Counted from the first letter of the stretch, positions 8,740-17,892 are shown. The stretch: DNA of 64,000 nt from Arthrobacter oryzae (GCF_003634095.1 NZ_RBIR01000003.1:496001-560000), one strand, 5' to 3'. Translations and numbers: made by a program. The notes: generated from the letters alone by a model not told the origin.

Positions 8740-9441
8740 ATGCTGAATTTCATTGACACGGTCGGCGAGGCCGTCGCCGGCATCAAGGACGGCTCCACCG
8801 TCATGATCGGCGGCTTCGGTAATGCCGGCCAGCCGTTCGAACTCATCGACGCGCTACTGGACGGCGGCGCGACGGACCTGACCGTCGTGAACAACAATGC
8901 CGGCCAGGGCGACCAGGGCCTGGCCCTGCTGATCAAGGAGGGCCGGGTGAAGAAGATGATCTGCTCGTTCCCGCGGCAATCCGACTCCTGGCACTTCGAC
9001 GCCAAGTACCGCGCCGGCGAGGTCGAGCTCGAACTCGTCCCGCAGGGGAACCTCGCCGAGCGGATCCGGGCCGCCGGCGCCGGGATCGGCGGGTTCTTCA
9101 CGCCCACCGGCTACGGCACCATGCTCGCCGAGGGCAAGGAAACCCGCTACCTGGACGGCAAATGGCAGGTGTTCGAGACCCCCATCCACGCCGACGTCGC
9201 CCTCATCAAGGCGCTCACGGCGGACGGCAAGGGCAACCTCGTCTACCGCAAGACCGCCCGGAACTTCGGACCCATCATGGCCGCGGCCGCGAAACACACC
9301 ATCGTCCAGGTCTCGGAGATCGTGCCCACGGGCAGCCTGGATCCGGAGACCATCGTGACCCCCGGAATCTACGTCAACAGCATTGTCCGTATCGATTCCA
9401 GCGGAGCTGCAGCCGCCGGCAAGACAGAACAGGTGGCCTGA
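8740..9441 (+). CDS. pcaI: 3-oxoadipate CoA-transferase alpha subunit
   Basis: A 233-residue family I CoA-transferase subunit A that, with PcaJ, moves CoA from succinyl-CoA to 3-oxoadipate. The glycine-rich CoA-binding stretch VMIGGFGNAGQP and the later GGFFTPTGYGT are characteristic. AAGGAG lies just after the pcaF stop and 8-9 nt before ATG. A 13-nt gap separates it from pcaF and 1 nt from pcaJ. Confidence 0.93.
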   Translation: MLNFIDTVGEAVAGIKDGSTVMIGGFGNAGQPFELIDALLDGGATDLTVVNNNAGQGDQGLALLIKEGRVKKMICSFPRQSDSWHFDAKYRAGEVELELVPQGNLAERIRAAGAGIGGFFTPTGYGTMLAEGKETRYLDGKWQVFETPIHADVALIKALTADGKGNLVYRKTARNFGPIMAAAAKHTIVQVSEIVPTGSLDPETIVTPGIYVNSIVRIDSSGAAAAGKTEQVA

Positions 9442-9442
9442 G

Positions 9443-10171
9443 ATGAGCATCCAGTCCAACAGCGCGGCGGGCTCCCAGACCGGCATCCACGCCGGCATCC
9501 GGGCCACGATCCAGGCGTCCGACCAGCCGCTGGGCCGTGACGACCTCGCCCGCCTCGTGGCCCGCGACATCGCCCCCGGATCCTTCGTGAACCTCGGCAT
9601 CGGCCAGCCCACCCTGGTCTCGAACTACCTCGCGCCGGAGCAGAACATCACGCTCCATACCGAGAACGGCATGCTCGGCATGGGCCCGGAAGCCACCGGG
9701 GACCAGATCGACGGCGACCTCATCAACGCCGGCAAGATCCCGGTGACCGAACTGCCCGGGGCGTCCTACTTCCACCACGCGGACTCCTTCGCGATCATGC
9801 GCGGCGGCCACCTGGACATCTGCGTGCTCGGCGCCTTCCAGGTCTCGGCCACGGGCGATCTCGCCAACTGGCACACCGGCGCCCCGGACGCGATCCCCGC
9901 CGTCGGCGGCGCCATGGACCTGGCCACCGGGGCCAAGGACGTCTTCGTCATGATGACGCTCCTGACCCGCGACGGCGCGTCCAAGCTGGTGGAGGCGTGC
10001 ACCTACCCCCTCACCGGGATCGGCTGCGTGACCCGCGTCTACACCGACAAAGCCGTCTTCCTCACCGGACCCGACGGCGTCCAGGTCCGGGAGACCTTCG
10101 GGTGCACGCTCGAGGAACTCCAGGACATGGTTCCCGTGCCGCTCCGGGCGGCGAACGTGGACGCAAGCTGA
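9443..10171 (+). CDS. pcaJ: 3-oxoadipate CoA-transferase beta subunit
   Basis: A 242-residue subunit B. The catalytic glutamate that forms the glutamyl-CoA intermediate is Glu74 in HTENGMLGMG, preceded by NLGIGQPTLV. I chose ATG 9443, 1 nt after the pcaI stop; the frame extends upstream inside pcaI to 9383. The N-terminal 25 residues are Ser/Gln-rich and precede the conserved LARLVARDI. It is the last structural gene of the operon. Confidence 0.93.
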   Translation: MSIQSNSAAGSQTGIHAGIRATIQASDQPLGRDDLARLVARDIAPGSFVNLGIGQPTLVSNYLAPEQNITLHTENGMLGMGPEATGDQIDGDLINAGKIPVTELPGASYFHHADSFAIMRGGHLDICVLGAFQVSATGDLANWHTGAPDAIPAVGGAMDLATGAKDVFVMMTLLTRDGASKLVEACTYPLTGIGCVTRVYTDKAVFLTGPDGVQVRETFGCTLEELQDMVPVPLRAANVDAS

Positions 10172-10212
10172 CACCCCTGCGCACGGATGGCGCGCCCCGG
10201 GACGGCTGCCTT

Positions 10213-10257
10213 GGGGCGCTTTGCCCGGGGCGCCTTGCGCCGGACGCCTTGCTCCGG
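10213..10257. repeat. Three-unit imperfect tandem repeat between pcaJ and pcaR
   Basis: The stretch reads as three GC-rich units of 14-15 nt built on G(C)GCYTTGC (GGGGCGCTTTGCCC, GGGGCGCCTTGCGCC, GGACGCCTTGCTCC). It could slow polymerase or form alternative hairpins between the structural genes and the regulator gene. No T-run follows, so I do not call a terminator. Confidence 0.4.
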
Positions 10258-10312
10258 TACCCCGGGGACAGCCGGCACAGGGATAAAGTGATCCGGGACC
10301 GGGAGGCGATAA

Positions 10313-11119
10313 ATGATTGAAGCAGCCAAAGGCGGCGGCGTGCCCGCGGCCAGCGACCAGTACGTGCAGTCGCTGGCGCGCGGGCTCGCGGTGATCCGCG
10401 CCTTCGACACGGACCACCCCAAGATGACGCTGACCGAGGTTGCGGCCCGAACCGGACTGACCCGGGCCACCGCCCGGCGGTTCCTGCACACGCTCGTGGA
10501 GCTGGGCTACGTCCGCACGGACGGCAAGATCTTTGCCCTGACCGCCAAGGTGCTGCAGCTGGGCTACGCCTACTTGTCCGGGCTGTCGCTGCCGCAGCTC
10601 GCCCAACCGCACCTGGAGGAACTCTCGCTCGAGCTGGGGGAGTCGACGTCGGCCGCGGTCCTCGAGGGCACGGACATCGCCTACGTCGCCCGGGTGTCGA
10701 CCCGGCGGATCATGACCGTCGGCATCACCGTGGGCACCCGGTTCCCCGCCTACGCGACTTCCATGGGACGCGTGCTGCTCGCGGCGCTCCCGCCGGCGCA
10801 ACTGGCGGAATACCTCGCTGCCGCCGAGATCCGGGCCCTGACTCCCGGGGCGATCGGCACCCGTGCAGCCCTCCTGGCCGAGCTGGACACCGTCCGTGCC
10901 CAGGGATGGTGCCTGCTGAACCAGGAGCTCGAGCTGGGACTGATGTCCATTGCGGCTCCCGTCCATGACGGGCCCAAGGTGGTGGCGGCGATCAACGTCT
11001 CGCTGCAGGCGCAGGCGGTGTCCGCCCAGCCAGACCCCGACGCCTATCTGGCCGCGGTGCGCGAGGCGACGGTGGCCACGGCGGAACTCATTTCCGAGGA
11101 CCTAGCCCCGGGGCGGTGA
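10313..11119 (+). CDS. pcaR: IclR-family regulator of the pca pathway
   Basis: A 268-residue IclR-type regulator. The N-terminal winged helix is visible (MTLTEVAARTGLTRATARRF, about 35-54), followed by an effector domain from about 85. GGGAGG lies 6 nt before ATG 10313. Opening with YVQSLARGLAVIRAFD and position behind pcaIJ match PcaR/PcaU regulators that sense beta-ketoadipate or protocatechuate. The 141-nt gap from pcaJ leaves room for its own promoter, but none is obvious. The palindrome at 144-160 is the most likely target. Confidence 0.85.
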   Translation: MIEAAKGGGVPAASDQYVQSLARGLAVIRAFDTDHPKMTLTEVAARTGLTRATARRFLHTLVELGYVRTDGKIFALTAKVLQLGYAYLSGLSLPQLAQPHLEELSLELGESTSAAVLEGTDIAYVARVSTRRIMTVGITVGTRFPAYATSMGRVLLAALPPAQLAEYLAAAEIRALTPGAIGTRAALLAELDTVRAQGWCLLNQELELGLMSIAAPVHDGPKVVAAINVSLQAQAVSAQPDPDAYLAAVREATVATAELISEDLAPGR

Positions 11120-11146
11120 CGCCTCGGACCGGTTGGACGGTCGCGG

Positions 11147-11380
11147 CTAGCCGGGGTTCGCGACGTTTTCCGCTGAAACCCTGATCGTGACACCCGCGGG
11201 TTCGTCACTGATCTTCAGGTGCAGGTCCCGGCCCACCAGCAGGGTGTGAATGTCGTCGCTGCCTTCGGGCGCGATCTGCTCGGCCAGCCGCGTGAGCGCC
11301 AGTGCCAGCGCCCGGCCCCAATCGTGGGGATCCATGCTGGATGCTTCAGCCGTTGCTGAATACTTCTCTGGTTCAGTCAT
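11147..11380 (-). CDS. Small hypothetical protein
   Basis: A 77-residue acidic protein starting MTEPEKYSATAEAS, with a purine-rich GCGGGGGG 3 nt before ATG on the minus strand. It holds one likely amphipathic helix (WGRALALALTRLAEQIA) and a strand-rich second half (HTLLVGRDLHLKISDEPAGV). The frame is open further upstream to 11917, but that part is antisense to the next gene and unlike protein. It is divergent from the lipid-kinase-like gene at 11553. I do not recognise the family. Confidence 0.6.
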   Translation of the reverse strand: MTEPEKYSATAEASSMDPHDWGRALALALTRLAEQIAPEGSDDIHTLLVGRDLHLKISDEPAGVTIRVSAENVANPG

Positions 11381-11552
11381 TTCCCCCCGCTTTCGGCGTC
11401 CGGAGCGCAGGCCCCGGCCCATCACGAACCCCAGTCTAGTGACACCGCGGAGCGGGCGTCCACGATTCCAGCCCGCCCTGCCGAAGATGCGCGGCCCAGC
11501 GGCTAGGATTTCACTTCGGGACCTCTCCCGCCATTCGCCCCCTAAGGACGCC

Positions 11553-12512
11553 ATGACAGAGAACAAAACCGCGACGTCGGACACCCTGGAGACCGTGGAC
11601 ACTACAGCGTCCAGGCGGGCCGCCGTGGTCATTAACCCCATGAAGTCTCCCGGAGAGAGCTTCCGGGCCTCATTCTTCCGCCTGTGCGAGACCCAGGGTT
11701 GGGCCGAGCCGCTCTGGCTGGAGACCACCAAGGAGGACACCGGCATCGGCCAGGCGCGCGAGGCCCTGGCAGCCGGGGTCGACGTCGTGATCGCCGCCGG
11801 CGGCGACGGGACGGTCCGCTGCGTGGCGGAGGTCCTGGCGGGCACCGGAACGCCCCTGGGCCTGGTGCCCCTGGGTACCGGAAATCTGCTGGCCCGCAAC
11901 CTCGGCGTCGACATCACCGACCCCGTGGCGGCGAGCTACGACGCCCTGAGCGGCGCGGACGCCAAGGTGGACGTCGTCAGGGCCACGCTGGACCACGCCG
12001 AGGAGGAGCACATCTTCCTAGTCATGGCCGGCCTCGGTTACGACGCCGCCATCATGGCCAACACCGTGGACGAGCTGAAGGACCGCGTAGGCTGGCTCGC
12101 GTACGTTGAAGCGGGCATCCGGCACCTTCCGGGCAAGCCCATCAGGGCCAAGATCAGCATGGACGGCGAGCACCCCGTGCGGCGCCGGATCCGCAGCGTC
12201 ATGGTCGGAAACTGCGGCAAAATCATGGGCGGCGTGGAGATCTTCCCCGACGCTAAGGTCGATGACGGCATCCTCGACGTCGTGATCCTGGCCCCCGTCG
12301 GCCGGTTGGGCTGGCTGAGCGTGCTGGCCGGTGTCTTCGGCCGGAACAACCCGAAGAACGCGTCGGTCGAGTACTTCGCTGGTAAATCAGCCGAAATCGA
12401 ACTCGCCCACGAGCAGGAATTCCAGCTCGACGGCGATCCGCTGGGCAAGGCCAAACACCTCAAGGTCTCGGTGGACCACGACGCCCTCACCGTCCGCATG
12501 ACGGCCATCTGA
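11553..12512 (+). CDS. Diacylglycerol kinase family lipid kinase
   Basis: A 319-residue protein with the DAGK catalytic fold. The nucleotide loop GGDGTVRCVAEVLAG lies near residue 88, followed by LGLVPLGTGNLLARNLG. The family phosphorylates diacylglycerol, sphingoid bases or related lipids; substrate cannot be read from sequence. ATG 11553 is chosen with AAGGA upstream; the first 20 residues are Thr-rich and probably disordered. TAGGAT at about 11503 is a possible -10 box. The C-terminal beta domain ends QLDGDPLGKAKHLKVSVDHDAL, typical of YegS/DgkB-like proteins. Confidence 0.85.
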   Translation: MTENKTATSDTLETVDTTASRRAAVVINPMKSPGESFRASFFRLCETQGWAEPLWLETTKEDTGIGQAREALAAGVDVVIAAGGDGTVRCVAEVLAGTGTPLGLVPLGTGNLLARNLGVDITDPVAASYDALSGADAKVDVVRATLDHAEEEHIFLVMAGLGYDAAIMANTVDELKDRVGWLAYVEAGIRHLPGKPIRAKISMDGEHPVRRRIRSVMVGNCGKIMGGVEIFPDAKVDDGILDVVILAPVGRLGWLSVLAGVFGRNNPKNASVEYFAGKSAEIELAHEQEFQLDGDPLGKAKHLKVSVDHDALTVRMTAI

Positions 12513-12581
12513 CGGGCCCGCCAAGCACTAAGCGCGTTCTTTGACGGGGCCCGGGCCGTTCGGCCGGCGTGCCCCGGGCAG

Positions 12582-13451
12582 TTAGTGCGCCGCCGGCCGG
12601 TGCGCCACGATCTCGGCGAGTTCGGCCAGCCGGTGCGCGCGGGCGGATTCGGCCGGGGTGAACGGCTCGCCGGGCCGGGAGAACGTGATGGGTCCGTGCC
12701 ACGCCGTCGGGATCCTCAGCACGGTCCCGCCCGGGCCCGCCGGCGGCGCCACATCGGCGCTGCCCGCTCCGGTTCCCGTGACGATCCTGGCCCGCAGCAG
12801 CTCCGCGACAGCCAGCGGCAGTTCCTCCGGGCTGGCGGCGATCCGGGCGGCCAGGCTCAGGGCCCCCGTTTGGCCGTCGGCCATGGCCAGGGCCGTGGTC
12901 GGCCAGACGTGCGGATCTGCTCCGCCGCCCGCACGCAGGGCCCGCAGGAGCTCGGCCTCGCGCACATCCCCCGGTGCGGAGAGCACAAACTCGTCCAGCA
13001 CGCCGCCGGCCACGGGGTGAACGTGGATGCTGAGGATATTTGTGTCCAGCCCGGCCAACGCTTGGGTGAGCTTCTGCAGCGACCCTGGCCTGTCCTTCAG
13101 GACGGTCCGGGCCCGCCACAGGGCAGGCGCGGCGACGAGCCGTTTACGGTGCCGCAGGGCCGGGGCGTGCAGCCAGCCCCGGAGCATCCGGGCCGCTGAG
13201 GGTTCGGCCACCCAGATCACGAGGATGGTCGCGGTCATGGTAAGGACCATGACCTTGGCGACGTAGGGCAGGTGCGTTCCCACTACCGCGGCATGCACCA
13301 GCAATTCGATGGGAAGCATCACGGCGATATTGGCCAGGGTCAGCCGGGTCTTGGTCGGTTCGGGCATCTGGCCGCACACTTCGCAGCTCAACTCGGAGGG
13401 AGCGGGGGACTGGGCTTTATCTGGGGTTCTGCCTGCGGCTTTGCGCGTCAT
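12582..13451 (-). CDS. Membrane-anchored ACT-domain protein
   Basis: A 289-residue protein. A Cys pair (CEVCGQM, about 23-29) is followed by two hydrophobic segments (about 38-60 and 64-84). After a basic stretch comes a clear ACT domain (VLKDRPGSLQKLTQALAGLDTNILSIHVHPV, about 116-146), a fold that usually binds amino acids or similar small ligands. The rest is Ala-rich with a GNAT-like or regulatory look but no catalytic motif. The layout suggests a membrane-bound sensor; function is unknown. It faces the lipid-kinase gene convergently. Confidence 0.7.
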   Translation of the reverse strand: MTRKAAGRTPDKAQSPAPSELSCEVCGQMPEPTKTRLTLANIAVMLPIELLVHAAVVGTHLPYVAKVMVLTMTATILVIWVAEPSAARMLRGWLHAPALRHRKRLVAAPALWRARTVLKDRPGSLQKLTQALAGLDTNILSIHVHPVAGGVLDEFVLSAPGDVREAELLRALRAGGGADPHVWPTTALAMADGQTGALSLAARIAASPEELPLAVAELLRARIVTGTGAGSADVAPPAGPGGTVLRIPTAWHGPITFSRPGEPFTPAESARAHRLAELAEIVAHRPAAH

Positions 13452-13548
13452 GCTCCCATGATTCCGGGCGGCTGTTTCGGCCGGATTGCCGCCGCGTGAC
13501 GGTTTCGGACCGCCGCAGCCGGCTGCGGCAGACGGTTAGCGGCTGAGG

Positions 13549-14064
13549 TTAGCGGCTGGCCACGTGGCGGGGGCTGTCCGCGTCCACGATCCCTTCTGTG
13601 TTCCCGGCCGCATACTCCGCTGCGCCGTCCTGCGCTCCTGCACGGCCGCCGTCGGGCACTTGGCTGGTCAGCCCCGCCAGCAGATCCCGGATCTCGGCCA
13701 GCAGGGCGGTGTCGGCCGGGATCGGTTCTTCCTCGGGTTCGGCCGCGCTCAGCCGGCTCTTGACCATCCTGTTGATCCGATTCATCGGTGCAACAAAGAT
13801 GAAGTACACCACCGCGGCGGTGATGAGGAAGGTCAGGAAGGCCGTGAGCACAGCCCCGATGTTGACGAACGTCTTGTCGTTGCCCGGCCAGATATGGAAG
13901 CCCAAGCCCTCGGTCTTGACGCCGCCGGCAGCCGCGATGATCGGATTCACGATGTTTGACGTGAAGGCGCCGACCAGGGCCGTGAAGGCGGTGCCGACGA
14001 CGACGGCGATGGACAGTTCGATCACGTTGCCGCGAAGGATGAAATCCTTGAATCCTTTGAGCAT
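13549..14064 (-). CDS. mscL: Large-conductance mechanosensitive channel
   Basis: A 171-residue MscL. The N-terminal amphipathic helix and first membrane segment are canonical (MLKGFKDFILRGNVIELSIA), with a second segment near 68-92 (VLTAFLTFLITAAVVYFIFVAPM). It opens on membrane tension to release solutes in hypo-osmotic shock. The cytoplasmic tail (about 105-171) is longer and more acidic than in E. coli MscL but keeps the helical LLAEIRDLLA bundle region. GAGGTTCC lies just before the ATG on the minus strand. Confidence 0.93.
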   Translation of the reverse strand: MLKGFKDFILRGNVIELSIAVVVGTAFTALVGAFTSNIVNPIIAAAGGVKTEGLGFHIWPGNDKTFVNIGAVLTAFLTFLITAAVVYFIFVAPMNRINRMVKSRLSAAEPEEEPIPADTALLAEIRDLLAGLTSQVPDGGRAGAQDGAAEYAAGNTEGIVDADSPRHVASR

Positions 14065-14373
14065 GGGGAACCTCCGGTGTGCGTTGCTGGATGTCTCTGC
14101 CGTGAATCGGCTGCCTGATCCACGGGTGCTTGATTCAACCGATAGACGCTACCACCCCGCCTGGGTTCCGGCAGATCCCAATCAATGGGATCAGATGCTG
14201 CAGCCGCGGGGATCCGGCGTAAAATCCACTGTGGATGCCAGCGCCGCCGCCGCAACAACCCGACCCGCTGCGAAAGGCGCTCCGACCCATGAAAGCACGC
14301 CCGTGAAGCCGCGTTCCCAAGGAACCGATGCCATGAAGCGGACCCGTGAAAGTGCACCCGTCGGGCGGGCGAG
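14065..14373. other. Divergent intergenic region between mscL and a FUSC gene
   Basis: This 309-bp gap contains the promoters of two divergent genes. The only structure I see is the 19-bp palindrome at 14174-14192, listed separately. No RNA gene or coding frame with a ribosome site is evident. Confidence 0.6.
14174..14192. promoter_or_regulatory. 19-bp palindrome, operator candidate
   Basis: GATCCCA-ATCAA-TGGGATC has perfect 7-bp arms around a 5-nt spacer. It sits 110 bp upstream of mscL and 182 bp upstream of the FUSC gene, in the spacer between them. The form fits a dimeric repressor site; the binder is not known and a matching regulator gene is not adjacent. Confidence 0.45.
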
Positions 14374-15456
14374 GTGAAGCTGCTCGCCGAGATGTTCACC
14401 ATTGCTCCGGGCAACAAAGACCACCGGGTCGCCCTCCGTTGCGCCGTGGGCGTGTTCGTCCCGCTGATCACCCTTTTGCTGCTGGGAAGGCTGGACCTGG
14501 CCATCTTTGCCTCCTTCGGCGCTTTCACCGGCATCTACGGCCGGAATGAGGCGCACGCCCGGCGGCTCAGCCTCCAGGTGCGGGCCGGCGGACTCATGCT
14601 GCTGGTGATGTTCCTGGCCGCAGTAACGGCGCGTGTGGATGCGCTGGCAAGGCTCTCGCCCGCAGGCACCACGTGGGTCCTGGTGGGGGCGACCACCCTG
14701 GTGGCCGGCGCCTGCTCGCTGGTGGTCGCACGGTGGCGCCTGCGTCCGTCGGGTTCGTTGTTCCATATCTTTGCCTTCGCGGCCATCGCCTCGATCCCCA
14801 ACCAGCCGCCGCTGTGGCAGTGCATGCTGGTGGCAGTCCTTACGGTCCTCTTCTGCCTGCTGATCGGCCAGTCCTCCCGCGTGGCCCGGGGCCGCCGGAG
14901 CCCGTGGGTGAGCCCGAAACCCGTGAGCCTGACGCCGGCGGAGGAGCGCGCAGCCTGGCTGGAAAGCGCCGGCTACCTCGTGGCGGCAGGACTGGCAGGA
15001 ACGCTGGGGACCCTGGCCGGTGAATGGCTGGGCGTGGGCCACAACTACTGGGCGATGGTGGCCGCCGTCGTCCCGCTCGTGGGGCACACCACCCGGCACC
15101 GCGTCAGCCGCGGCCTGCAGCGCATCGCCGGCACCGCCCTGGGGCTGGTCCTGCTCGCCGGGATCCTGCTCCTGCGGCCGACGCCCTGGCAGACCGTGCT
15201 GGTGATCGCAGCGTGCCAGTTCGGGGCCGAGATGTTCATCGCGCGGCAGTACATGCTGGCGCAGGTCTTCGTCACGCCGCTGGCCTTGACCTCCACGCTC
15301 CTCGTGGCGCCCGTGCCGCCCAGCATCCTGCTCCGCGACAGAATTGTGGAGACGGTCATCGGCGCAGCAGTTGGCATCGCCGTCGTGCTGGCGCCCGGGG
15401 CATGGCGGCGCCTGAGGTCACGCCGTGGGACGGCGGCGCCCGGGCGCCTTTCCTAG
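14374..15456 (+). CDS. FUSC-family (aromatic acid exporter-like) membrane protein
   Basis: A 360-residue protein with two sets of hydrophobic segments, an N-terminal block (about 25-165) and a C-terminal block (about 200-345) split by a polar, basic linker, as in fusaric acid resistance/AaeB-like proteins. The second half has the family signature VGHNYWAMVAAVVPLVGHTT. GTG 14374 follows GGCGAGG closely. Its nearness to pobA and the pca operon suggests aromatic-acid efflux, which is inference. Confidence 0.75.
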   Translation: MKLLAEMFTIAPGNKDHRVALRCAVGVFVPLITLLLLGRLDLAIFASFGAFTGIYGRNEAHARRLSLQVRAGGLMLLVMFLAAVTARVDALARLSPAGTTWVLVGATTLVAGACSLVVARWRLRPSGSLFHIFAFAAIASIPNQPPLWQCMLVAVLTVLFCLLIGQSSRVARGRRSPWVSPKPVSLTPAEERAAWLESAGYLVAAGLAGTLGTLAGEWLGVGHNYWAMVAAVVPLVGHTTRHRVSRGLQRIAGTALGLVLLAGILLLRPTPWQTVLVIAACQFGAEMFIARQYMLAQVFVTPLALTSTLLVAPVPPSILLRDRIVETVIGAAVGIAVVLAPGAWRRLRSRRGTAAPGRLS

Positions 15457-15639
15457 GAGTGTACTGCGACGGCCGTTCGGGCCGGCGCAAAGACGGCTTG
15501 GGGAGAGGCGCCGGGCATGGGATTCCATTGAACGGAAAAGGTGTAACGCTAATCAGGACGCGGGGGGCACACTGTTAGCCAGACGATCGAATCGCCCGGG
15601 CCGCTGACCGCCGGGACCCCGCAACGAAGCGAGAAGCAC

Positions 15640-16830
15640 ATGTCACAGCGTAAAGTCCTCACCACCCAGGTGGCGATCATGGGTGCCGGGCCGGCAGGAC
15701 TCATGCTGTCGCACCTGCTGGCCCGGGCCGGCATCGAATCCGTCGTCCTCGAGATCCGCAGCCACCAGGAGATCGCCGAAACGGTCCGCGCGGGCATCCT
15801 GGAGGCCGGCTCGGTCAACATGCTCGTCGACGGCGGTGTCTCCGACCGCGTCCTGCGTGACGGCCACCGCCACGACGGGATCGAACTGCGCTTCAACGGT
15901 GAAAGCCACCGAATCGACTTCCAAGGCCTCGTCGGGGAATCGGTGTGGCTCTACCCGCAGACCGACGTGTTCCTGGACCTCTCCGCACGCCGGAAGGCCG
16001 ACGGCGGGGACGTCCGATACGCCGTCACGGACGCCACAATCCATGACATCGAGTCCAAGCCCAAAGTCTGGTTCACGGACGCGGACGGCGTCGAGTACGA
16101 ACTCCGGGCCGACTTCATCACCGGCGCGGACGGCTCACGCAGCCACTGCCGCGTCCAGATTCCCGAGGCGCAGCGCAAGTGGTACTTCCACGAGTACCCC
16201 TTCGCCTGGTTCGGCATCCTGGCCGAGGCGCCGCGCAGCTCCGAAGAGCTCATCTACGCCAACTCAGAGCATGGTTTCGCCCTGATCAGTCAGCGCACCG
16301 AGACGGTCCAGCGGATGTACTTCCAATGCGACCCCGGCGAGGACGTCCGCAACTGGGACGAGGACCGCATCTGGGACGCTTTCCGCAGCCGCGTCAACGG
16401 CAACGGCTTCGAGGTCAAGGAAGGGCCCGTGATCGACAAGACGGTCCTGAAATTCCGCAGCTTTGTCCATGCCCCCATGCGGCACGGCAACCTGTTCCTC
16501 GCCGGCGACGCCGCACACACTGTCCCGCCCACCGGGGCCAAGGGCTTGAACCTGGCACTGAACGATGTCAGGGTCCTCTTCGAGGGATTCGACAGCTTCT
16601 ATTCCACCGGCTCCACCGTGCTCCTGGATGCCTACAGCGGCCGTGCCTTGGACCGGGTGTGGAAGGCCCAGCAGTTTTCCTACTGGATGACCTCCATGCT
16701 GCACACTGCCGCCGACGCCGACGACTTCTCCCGCGCACGCCAGCTCGGCGAGCTCCATTCCGTGGTGTCATCCCGCCACGGCAGCGCCTACCTCGCCGAG
16801 GCCTACACCGGCTGGCCGGGCGCCCGCTAG
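15640..16830 (+). CDS. pobA: 4-hydroxybenzoate 3-monooxygenase
   Basis: A 396-residue flavin monooxygenase that hydroxylates 4-hydroxybenzoate to protocatechuate using NAD(P)H and O2. FAD-binding GAGPAG is at 15-20, the DG motif is in TGADGSRSHCR, and the GD motif LAGDAAHTVPPTGAKGLN lies near 287-304. The length matches PobA. ATG 15640 has a weak purine stretch upstream (AAGCGAGAAG). It stands alone with a 183-bp leader, with no regulator next to it, and supplies substrate to the pcaHG product in the operon 12 kb upstream. Confidence 0.95.
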   Translation: MSQRKVLTTQVAIMGAGPAGLMLSHLLARAGIESVVLEIRSHQEIAETVRAGILEAGSVNMLVDGGVSDRVLRDGHRHDGIELRFNGESHRIDFQGLVGESVWLYPQTDVFLDLSARRKADGGDVRYAVTDATIHDIESKPKVWFTDADGVEYELRADFITGADGSRSHCRVQIPEAQRKWYFHEYPFAWFGILAEAPRSSEELIYANSEHGFALISQRTETVQRMYFQCDPGEDVRNWDEDRIWDAFRSRVNGNGFEVKEGPVIDKTVLKFRSFVHAPMRHGNLFLAGDAAHTVPPTGAKGLNLALNDVRVLFEGFDSFYSTGSTVLLDAYSGRALDRVWKAQQFSYWMTSMLHTAADADDFSRARQLGELHSVVSSRHGSAYLAEAYTGWPGAR

Positions 16831-16948
16831 GACGTCGGCAGGGACCCCGGAACGAGTGCATATTTCCATCGACAGGCCCGGGGGCCAGGACTAGCCTTTA
16901 ACCGTCCCAGCACGGCCCGACAAGGATGACGGAGAGGTGTGTTCGATC

Positions 16949-17341
16949 ATGGGAACCGCAGAGAATGTTGAACTGGTCCGGCGAGGGTACACGGCCTTCA
17001 ACTCAGGGGATATGGCTACCCTCAGCGGCATGTTCGCGGAGGATGCAGTCTGGCACGTTGCCGGAAGCGGCGTGCTGTCCGGAACCAAACAGGGCCGCGA
17101 CGCGATCCTGGCGTACTTCGGTGAACTCGGAGCACGCACCCAGGGTCACTTCCAAGCCAATGTCCAGGACATCGTCGGCGGTGAGAAACATACCGTCGCG
17201 ATCCAGCAAACCCATGGGGAAGCGAACGGCAAAACCCTGGACATGCCCACCGTCATCACGTTCGTGGTCCGCGACGGACAGATTGCGGAGGGGCGGGAAT
17301 TCTTCGAGGACACGGCCAAAGCCGACGATTTCTGGACCTGA
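16949..17341 (+). CDS. SnoaL/NTF2-like nuclear transport factor 2 family protein
   Basis: A 130-residue cone-shaped NTF2-like protein of the SnoaL/ketosteroid-isomerase type (VELVRRGYTAFNSGDMATLSGMFAEDAVWHV at the N-terminus, then GRDAILAYFGEL and a FVVRDGQIAEGREFFED core). I prefer ATG 16949, with GGAGAGG 11 nt upstream, over GTG 16937. Members are small-molecule isomerases, cyclases or binding proteins; no catalytic assignment is possible here. Confidence 0.8.
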   Translation: MGTAENVELVRRGYTAFNSGDMATLSGMFAEDAVWHVAGSGVLSGTKQGRDAILAYFGELGARTQGHFQANVQDIVGGEKHTVAIQQTHGEANGKTLDMPTVITFVVRDGQIAEGREFFEDTAKADDFWT

Positions 17342-17457
17342 CCGAACACGTCGGCGGCACACGCACGCAGGTCCAACCAGCAGCAGATTGCGCCAGGGCG
17401 CGGCGGCCGAAGGACTGCCAGGGCTGCCGGCCGCCTCCGAGGCAGCCGACGGGGCGA

Positions 17458-17892
17458 CTAGTCCTGTTCCAGGGTCTCGGTCAGGTGGTGCGTCGGAATC
17501 CGGTCCCGGTCGTAGGTGATTTCGGTGTATCCGTGCGGCTCCGGCTTCCCGGAGGGACTCAGGTTCACGAACACGATCTCTTCAATCGTGAGGATGCTCT
17601 GGCGCGTGATCATGTTCCGGACTTCCGCGCGCATGGTCAGCGATGTCCGGCCGAATCGGGTTGCGGTCAGGCCCATTTCGATCAGGTCGCCTTGGACCGC
17701 GGAGCTGACGAAGTTGATTTCGGAGATGTACTTGGTGACGGCCCGGCCGTTGCCCAGTTGCAGGATCGCGTAAATAGCCGCCTCTTCGTCGATCCACTTC
17801 AGCAGGCTGCCGCCGAACAGGGTGCCGTTGGCGTTGAGGTCCTCGGGCCGCACCCATTTGCGGGTACGGAAGGTGATGTCGGCCGATTCCAT
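17458..17892 (-). CDS. Acyl-CoA thioesterase, hotdog fold
   Basis: A 144-residue single hotdog-domain protein of the YciA/BACH type. The conserved segment NANGTLFGGSLLKWIDEEAAIYA contains the helix of the fold, and FVSSAVQGDLIEMGLTATRFGRTSLTM follows. It likely hydrolyses acyl-CoA. I chose ATG 17892 (MESADITFRTRKWVRPEDLN) because the open frame upstream is low-complexity and precedes the conserved domain. Confidence 0.87.
   Translation of the reverse strand: MESADITFRTRKWVRPEDLNANGTLFGGSLLKWIDEEAAIYAILQLGNGRAVTKYISEINFVSSAVQGDLIEMGLTATRFGRTSLTMRAEVRNMITRQSILTIEEIVFVNLSPSGKPEPHGYTEITYDRDRIPTHHLTETLEQD

Noticed and set aside
11381-11917. N-terminal extension of the small 11147 gene to 256 residues
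   Set aside because: The extra part is antisense to the lipid-kinase-like gene and has no domain, whereas a good ribosome site precedes ATG 11380.
15548-15585. GCTAA...TTAGC inverted repeat upstream of pobA as an operator
   Set aside because: Arms are only 5 bp with a 25-nt spacer, which is easily due to chance.
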